Shown here: positions 58,136 to 64,000 of the stretch, in pieces | How the letters are laid out: each line of letters starts with the position of its first letter | Position numbering within the stretch: position 1 is the stretch's first letter | Assembly: GCA_000467715.1 (NCBI GenBank) | Contig: AJFK01000083.1 | Span: 1 to 64,000 of the forward strand | Origin: Hysterium pulicare CBS 123377 | Taxonomy: Eukaryota; Ascomycota; Dothideomycetes; Hysteriales; Hysteriaceae | Length of the DNA stretch: 64,000 nucleotides | Direction: 5' to 3' | Notes under the pieces: generated by a model | The model's input: the letters and a program-made list of their open reading frames with translations, nothing else | Database searches by the model: none | Told to the model about the DNA's origin: nothing | Translations under genes and position numbers: made by a program

Positions 58136-58172
58136 TCTACGCCTCTCCTGCCTCTCCTGCCTCTCCTGCCTC
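58136..58172. repeat. CTCTCCTGC microsatellite
   Basis: About four units of CCTCTCCTG, three perfect, in the AT-rich part of the island. Confidence 0.85.
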
Positions 58173-59261
58173 TGCTTCTTCTAATGTTTTTGCTATCTTA
58201 ATGTTTTAGAGGTCTATAGTATGATTGCTTCTCTAGCTGTTGAGGAGGGATATAAAACTATGATAGGTGTCACTATCCACTATACTACTGACTTTCTATA
58301 GCATCCAACTCTTGGGTGTAGCTCTAAGTTGTGTTATGTTCCGGATGACCTCAAGGATGGCAACTTGCTTTAATGCCTTTCCCAGATTTCAAGTTAACTT
58401 TGTATGCTCATAGCAAAGCAGTTGGTAGGCGCAAACCCATCCTCCGAAAACGAATTCGAACACTAATGTGGATCGTTAAGGGAGCTATTGGATTAGTCAC
58501 AGGAACGTCTATAAGGCAGGTATAGGCTTCGTGTTGATACTAGTGATGGTGTCAGCATAAGGCCTGGTAGATAGCTCGTGTTCAATAACATAACATTTAA
58601 GAATGCCCCAGCAAGACTGTAAGTTGATGAAGTTGATGAAACCTGCACAGTACGTGTCATATTTCAGGGGAATATGGGCTGCGCATTAACCTTGTGATGA
58701 CTCTTCTTGCTCTCTGCATACACAGTTTAACCTCAGTAATGTGGTTTCAGAGGAGTATCTAGCCCTCAGCGGACACCAAAAATATTGTGCGTATAGCTTT
58801 CTACTATTACCTATATAGGAAAAATAATCCTAGAATCTAATTAAATTATCAACTATTGTGCCTACGTATGTATGAAAAGGCAGACACGTACCCACTGTTT
58901 GGGAACGTTTTATGCTTACATCATCATACACTACGCAGCCTGAGCACATTCACAGACCACTCAAGAATACACTACCTGAGATATTACAATCGTAAGGTCT
59001 ATTTGTAAGTAAAATAAGTAGTAGTGTTACAGGATCCGCCAAGGACTGGCGGGATAGAAACCCTCTCCCCTCTATAACCGCGATATCGAACCAGAAAACG
59101 CAAAATGGATAACTATGCTAGATATGCAAAAAGGAAGACAGACCTACTTTTCCCTAAATAGACAGAGAAGGGAAAGCCTTCTATGAAGACTCTATTTGTC
59201 GTGGCCGTTTTTCCATTATCTCCGAACTAACCCCGGATTTTATATCCTCTGCCACACAACT

Positions 59262-60470
59262 CTACTTAGTGAATTCCACTGCCCCAGTCGCCCCTAACGC
59301 CTTCTTGATGTCACCATAGATTGCAAATTGCCCCGCGGTTATTAGCCCCACAAGAAACAGACGAGCCCCAAGGCCAGTATAAGATCCTCGAATGCCGAGT
59401 TCCTTGGCGATCTTGATCAAACGGCTGGTGGTACCCTCTCCTGGGAGACCCTTGGTCTTGTTGATCTTCGACAGCATGGTATCGGCGGGTTGGGAGACAA
59501 TGGCGGCAGCGAAACCAGCAATGAGACCGGAGCCGAGATTGATAGCGGTTTGCGTTCCTGAAGAAGCCGTACTCTTGTCGACTGACTGGTAGATGAGTTC
59601 GGAGACCTTCTCGTAGACGACGAACTTGGCCATGGTGTATGGAACTCTGTGTACATGTGAGTTGAGAGGGTTCCTTGATTTCATGCGATATGTGCCCTTG
59701 CTTGGTATAATGGTGGAGCTGAGCAAGAATGTCGCCTTGGACACGTGATGTCATGAGGGTAGGGTGGATTCTACTTACTGCTTGAATAGGATAGGACCGA
59801 AACCGGAGTAGAAAGCGCCAACACCTTCATTCTTCAAGATTTTTCCGAAGCCGCTAACGAGACCGGTTGCAAAGGTAGGCTCAGAGACGAGACGGATACG
59901 AGTGGCTTCCAGAGGGCAGAGGGCAATATCGGCGAAGAACTCGGCAGCAGCGGAGGAAGCAAGGTAAACAGCTGTACGGTTGTTGGAAGCGGTCTCGTAT
60001 CCAAGTTGGTTGATGCACTGCTGCTTGAAGAATTCATAACCGCCGAACTTGAAGGCACCCTGGAGAAAATATCCAGCAGCGGTAGGACCAAAACCAGTCC
60101 ATATTGCGCCAGCACCTTCATTGGCAATGACTTGTCTAAAACCACCGATGAGGCCTTTGTTGTACTTTATTGGGTCGAGCTGGATTCTTGTCTTGACGCT
60201 ATTGAGGCTCAAAGTTAGCTTCGGTAATCAATTGACATGAGTATCCTTGGCCATGGTGCAGGGCGCCATTGAAGCTTCTGCGAGGAATGAAGTGACTTAC
60301 ACATCGACGGGAGTAAGACCGCCGTGGGTGACGGAACAGCAGACAGCACCTGCGAAGGCAAATCTTGAGTAAAGCTGGAGTCCAGAAAGCTTCGTTGGGT
60401 CTGCTGCAGCGACATTCTGCTTGAGGGCGTCGAGCTTTGTCGAGCCGGTCGAAGTGGGAGGTGCGGCCAT
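59262..60470 (-). CDS. Mitochondrial phosphate carrier (Mir1/Pic2 type)
   Basis: Three exons, 60470-60301, 60198-59779 and 59646-59262, 324 aa; introns of 102 and 132 nt have GTAAGT donors and keep phase. The protein is a mitochondrial carrier (SLC25) with three repeats and six helices. The signature motifs are PVDVVKTRIQ in repeat 1, PLEATRIR in repeat 2 and [11 protein letters not shown] in repeat 3, the last being characteristic of phosphate carriers, which lack the standard third motif. [30 protein letters not shown] and [14 protein letters not shown] also fit. The carrier brings phosphate with protons into the matrix for ATP synthesis; Pic2-like members also carry copper in yeast. The N terminus is short, so no cleaved presequence is indicated. 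The start is the ATG giving [10 protein letters not shown]. Confidence 0.93.
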
Positions 60471-61003
60471 TGCTGGGACGGAAACAAAAAGCAAATGGAT
60501 GACAGAAGGATGAGAGGAGATTTCTGTGCGACGAGAAAAGTGGATGTTGTTACGGAGATAGGGACTTGAGGTGTTTTGAAAAAGTTCCTCTGCGCCGTTC
60601 CCCGATTTGATCCGAAGGCGCGGAAAATGCCATCCTGTCCTGAACACCAGCCACTCACGGCCCACACATTTTCTCGTGCTGATTTCAACCGATCCACCGA
60701 GCGCTTTCTTGTGCTACCTTCACCATTTCATATATTGAGCGAGAATTCATTTACCTGCTTGACATGTCTACTACCAGAGAGTTCAGCAGGAGCGAATTTG
60801 AACGCCCCCGCCGACTGGAGAAGATATTGATGGTTCCAAGGCCATAGTCTCGCCGCACAGAAAGAGCTTTGATGCGTAGCGGAAAGGCCAAACGAGCCAT
60901 GCGAAAGGGGTGAACGAGACATGCTGTACGTCAACAAGAGTTCCAGAAAGTAGGAATCACGCCTTCGTTAAGAAATGTAAAAACTTTATCCATACACTAC
61001 ATT
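60471..61003. other. Intergenic region, no gene seen
   Basis: About 0.5 kb, the presumed promoter of the phosphate carrier and 3' end of the coiled-coil gene. No RNA gene was recognised. Confidence 0.35.
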
Positions 61004-62350
61004 CTAGGAGAGAGCGCTTGAACTGCCACCTACCGCCGCATATGCTTCCGCGTACGCATCGTACTTCTGGCTGGCTGCTTCAAATATTATTTGCAGCGAG
61101 GACCTCAACTCCGTCATGCGATGGCACATGACTCTCGACATATCCTGTACGTTTTGGTTCTCGATACAAGCAAGAGACATCATTTCAACTGTGCCCACGT
61201 TCTCCAGCCGTTGGTTCCTTTCAATGTCCCTCGCCTCCGGATCTTGCACATCGAGAGCGAAAATCTTCCTAGTCCGGGTGAGAGCTCTACGTGAATGCCT
61301 TCTCATACCCTCAACCAAGCCCTCGGCGTTCACATGCTGTCCGTCAATGGCGAACTCTAGATGTTCGTCGAGCACTTTCTGAAGCGAAACTTCTGCATCC
61401 TCGCAGACCTGTATCATTTCCGGAAGGGGACGCTTATGTTGAACAAGCACTGACTTTAGCGAAGCGTGTAACACGGTGAGGTCCTGGAGCTCCGCCAGCT
61501 CTTTATCCTCCTTCTTTCGCTGTTCTGAGTGTATCACTGTGAGTGTCCTCCTTCTAGAGTCTTCGAATTTTCGCCTATTCAATCGCCGCTTCTCTACCTC
61601 CAAACGCTCATATTCTTCTCTATTATTCATTTGCATCGCCGATTGGATGCGGCCTTTCAACCTTGATTTCTCGGCATCGAACCGAGGACTGGCTTCAATT
61701 CGGGCTTGCTCTAACAAAGTTCTGATTGTCCCTGACCAACTTTCCGCATCAACATATGGCTCTAGCTCGGGAGACAGCTCCTCATTACGCCTCTGAAGCA
61801 CTCGGAGGCTGTTAGTATAATCCGAGGTATCTTCGTCATCTTCACGAATATAGTCTAGGATATCTGACTTCTCTTCGGGACGCGGCCCGAGACCCTGTCG
61901 ACACCTTTCCAATATCGCTGTATCCATGCCTCGACTTGCAATCTTCATGAAAACCGGCTCTTCAGGAAGCTGCGAAGAGCTCTCATCGAGGAAGATTGGG
62001 ATCAAGGGGTTGCTGATATCGGTGATGCCGCTAACTGGCCTGAAACTGTGCTCCGGTATCCAGTCCACTTTGCGCATCTCCTCATGACATAGCTCGTCCA
62101 GGAACAACTTGATATCTGAGAAGTCATTGTCACAGGTATTTGTTTGTAAACGGAGGCCAAAAAAAGCCGAGGATGTGGATGGGCTGTTTGATTTTGAAGG
62201 GGCGCCGGATTCTGGATCAGAGTCGTAGCCCGTCAAGGATGCCTTTGAATCGTTTAGCTGATCTTTGACAAGGTCCCGGAGGCTCGTTGTCGGAGTGCTG
62301 ACTCGCTCCACTGTGGTGGGTGGATTGTATCGAGTCTGGGGAAGCAGCAT
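61004..62350 (-). CDS. Uncharacterised 448-aa protein with coiled coil
   Basis: Intronless, ATG at 62350 followed by MLLPQTRYNPPTTVERVS. No known domain is recognised. The first 80 residues are Ser/Thr-rich. A middle part (FSDIKLFLDELCHEEMRKVDW, FRPVSGITDISNPLIPIFLD) looks folded. Residues of about 230-310 are strongly charged and helical (ASPRFDAEKSRLKGRIQSAM, REEYERLEVEKRRLNRRKFE), suggesting a coiled coil. The C terminus (LACIENQNVQDMSRVMCHRM, FEAASQKYDAYAEAY) is again helical. Composition and codon usage are coherent along the whole frame, which argues for a real gene. Function and location are unknown. Confidence 0.7.
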   Translation of the reverse strand: MLLPQTRYNPPTTVERVSTPTTSLRDLVKDQLNDSKASLTGYDSDPESGAPSKSNSPSTSSAFFGLRLQTNTCDNDFSDIKLFLDELCHEEMRKVDWIPEHSFRPVSGITDISNPLIPIFLDESSSQLPEEPVFMKIASRGMDTAILERCRQGLGPRPEEKSDILDYIREDDEDTSDYTNSLRVLQRRNEELSPELEPYVDAESWSGTIRTLLEQARIEASPRFDAEKSRLKGRIQSAMQMNNREEYERLEVEKRRLNRRKFEDSRRRTLTVIHSEQRKKEDKELAELQDLTVLHASLKSVLVQHKRPLPEMIQVCEDAEVSLQKVLDEHLEFAIDGQHVNAEGLVEGMRRHSRRALTRTRKIFALDVQDPEARDIERNQRLENVGTVEMMSLACIENQNVQDMSRVMCHRMTELRSSLQIIFEAASQKYDAYAEAYAAVGGSSSALS

Positions 62351-63413
62351 TCGTGAGCTGACACTTTACAATCGCGACTCAATACCCAACAGTCGAAAAA
62401 ATAGAAGTACAATCCAAGTATTGAGATATTCACTGGCAAGGAGGTGTGCAATAGTCAAAGTAAGTGCTCGGATCTGTTTCTAGTTGCACACAATGAAGAA
62501 GGCTCGGAATTGATGTCTTTCTGGTAGTGTTGCAGTTGCTAAACGCTAATATTTCGTTGGTGAGTGATGTTTTGCAGATCACCAGCGTCCTTTGCTAGAA
62601 ATACTCCATAGCCCGCGCTGGAGGACTGAACTCTTTCACAACCTCACGCATCTTGGTTATTGGATATCTCAGTGCCGTCAATATCCTGGCGTGAATGACT
62701 GATGCTTCGGAAGGAGTTTAGAATCCACATGATCTCATAATGAACCGCAAAGTCATCGCCACTTGCCGAGGAAGGAGGACAGGGTAGACAGCTTTCCGAG
62801 AACGCAAGATCGATCAGAGGCTTTTATGTTGCCGGCTCTTGAAGAAAGCATGGAGTGGACCTTTCTCATGCTATAGAGGCTTGTCACTACGTTTACTTAT
62901 GCTTCTAATCAACGTCCGCTACGGAGACGCAAAGGCAACCTAGGTAATTCCTGTGAACAGCTTCAATGACCATACTCATTAGCGTCATGCCTAGCGTCCC
63001 CACTAGTTCATTGCCGAGTGTTGAAGTCCGCTGCAACCAATCATGGTGGTTGACGAGGATTTTACGGTGATAGTGCCTTGCATGCTCATATCACAGCCAA
63101 CGAGGCCCGGACCGAGAATAACAATCAACAGAAGAGGCATTGCGCTCTTGGAAGCAAGCATATCAGCATCAGTCATGTCCTCGATGGCCTGATTCACTTT
63201 CTGCAATTGGGGACATGGGTCCGTGTGACCTCGAAGTTTCTAGTGCGGAGATTTACCCACCGCAGCCACTTGCCAGGACTGCCAGGGTCCTGACCGCCAA
63301 TATAACTCCGCGCGCTCGTCTTCCGCCCTCGATTTCCTTCGCACACTCGCACCTCAGAAATATTTCTCTTCGCTTTGTGCAACCGTTCCAATTGAGTCGT
63401 ACTCCCCCGGGGA
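62351..63413. other. Divergent intergenic region
   Basis: About 1.1 kb between two genes that point away from each other. It presumably holds both promoters. Frames at 63003-63445 overlap each other on both strands and are not credible genes. Confidence 0.4.
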
Positions 63414-64000
63414 ATGTCTCTAGCGCAACATGTCACCAACATTGAAGGTCACGATCGCGAAGAGGCATTGGTGGATCTGTTTCAGCCATTAGAGCGGCGA
63501 TCCTCGGTCTCTTCCGAGCGCCGTTTGTCTCTCGAACATGGAATTCCAGGGCAAACAAAGTCGGTTCGGCGCGTGTTAAGTTACGATGTCTTTGTGCCTC
63601 CTGAAGAGAAGCCCCCGCCACATGGTGGGGTGACGCCGTACCACATTTCTGCAAAGAAACGGATCGGTAAGTACTAACCCGATTTGGACAATATCAAACA
63701 ATGCATACTAATAACATGGCAACACAGCTCAGGTCGTTACCATTGTATTAGGTATGTCCCATATTTTCCCTCATCATACTTTCAATCAAGTTGTACTAAA
63801 ATCTTCAAGCATGCTGGTTCGCAAGCGGTATCGTCTTCGGCTTTGCAGCTGTCAAGCCAATCTTCGTCCGCGAAGGCGTCTTCAGAGAACTATGCACCGA
63901 AGAAGAGCTCAAAGAGGGCGTTGAAGTCTGCTACGAACAGGATCTTCGCCTCAACTTCTTTTTCAGCCTTGCTTCGACGACATGCAATGTTAGCGCTTTA
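63414..64000 (+). CDS. 5' part of an MFS nutrient transporter (Fmp42-like)
   Basis: Partial gene, cut by the right edge. Exons are 63414-63666, a 24-nt micro-exon at 63728-63751, and 63810 onward, joined in phase with GT-AG introns of 61 and 58 nt. The N-terminal cytosolic part ends with HISAKKRI; the micro-exon supplies AQVVTIVL, and the third exon continues ACWFASGIVFGFAAVKPIFV, so the first membrane helix is built from two exons. REGVFRELCTEEEL then follows, as in Fmp42-type major facilitator proteins related to the SLC43 amino acid transporters. The rest of the transporter lies outside the window. The family assignment is from memory of the helix 1 and REGVYRDLC-like pattern. Confidence 0.7.

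Larger units (their letters stand above)
57711..59261. other. AT-rich repeat-bearing region, right part of accessory island
   Basis: About 1.5 kb. The first 300 bp holds the 129-bp duplication; a CTCTCCTGC microsatellite follows; the rest is AT-rich with no gene seen. AT-richness and low coding content are consistent with mutated repeat DNA. The end contains the 3' flank of the phosphate carrier. Confidence 0.45.

Noticed and set aside
54394-59261. Intact Starship or Crypton element
   Set aside because: No full-length recombinase, no terminal or target-site repeats and no cargo genes were seen; only a relic is supported.

Overview
The window looks like nuclear DNA of a filamentous ascomycete (Pezizomycotina). 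The evidence is short introns of about 40-180 nt with GTRAGT-like donors, CTRAY branch sites and YAG acceptors, a Zn2Cys6 regulator, a GH55 glucanase, a CAS1-type acyltransferase and an intracellular GH13 amylase. The long protein encoded at 12.9-15.4 kb resembles a family I recall from Leotiomycetes (Sclerotinia/Botrytis relatives), so that class is my guess rather than a demonstrated fact. I rebuilt gene models by hand: every junction was checked for splice dinucleotides and reading phase, but none has transcript support.

Layout. 1.6-3.3 kb, PLP aminotransferase (+). 5.1-7.5 kb, secreted GH55 beta-1,3-glucanase (+). 8.2-8.8 kb, cupin (-), divergent from a C12 ubiquitin hydrolase of the Yuh1/UCH-L3 type (+, 9.4-10.2 kb). 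10.4-11.2 kb, small C-terminally anchored membrane protein with a 6-nt first coding exon (-). 12.9-15.4 kb, uncharacterised 821-aa protein (+). 17.3-20.4 kb, Gln-rich protein (+). 21.4-22.6 kb, F-box-like protein (-). 23.3-26.0 kb, CAS1 family protein (-). 26.9-28.6 kb, MFS permease (-). 29.8-31.5 kb, Ssh4/Ear1-type SPRY adaptor (-). A gene-poor 4.8 kb follows, then transportin Kap104 (+, 36.3-39.2 kb). After a 3.3 kb gene-free stretch come a Zn2Cys6 regulator (+, 42.6-44.5 kb), a Uch37/UCHL5-type hydrolase (+, 45.8-47.0 kb), a coiled-coil membrane protein (-, 48.0-50.4 kb), a small NTF2-like protein (-, 51.0-51.7 kb) and a cytosolic alpha-amylase (-, 52.5-54.1 kb). After the island described below: mitochondrial phosphate carrier (-), an unknown coiled-coil protein (-), and the 5' end of an Fmp42-like MFS transporter (+) cut by the window edge.

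The one clearly accessory stretch is about 54.4-59.2 kb. It holds several unrelated tandem-repeat families and a decayed gene: a tyrosine-recombinase-related domain (DUF3435/FluG-like, the group akin to Crypton and Starship recombinases) followed by a C2H2-type finger tail. The rest is mostly housekeeping and cell-surface genes in no obvious cluster; no secondary-metabolite cluster, tRNA, rRNA or CRISPR array was recognised.

The observations most worth following are: a tandem acceptor in the zinc-cluster regulator that would keep or delete a metal-binding cysteine; a CAS1 protein whose SGNH catalytic motifs look substituted; the repeat-rich island with its recombinase relic; and an adaptor-gene intron too short or non-canonical for standard prediction.
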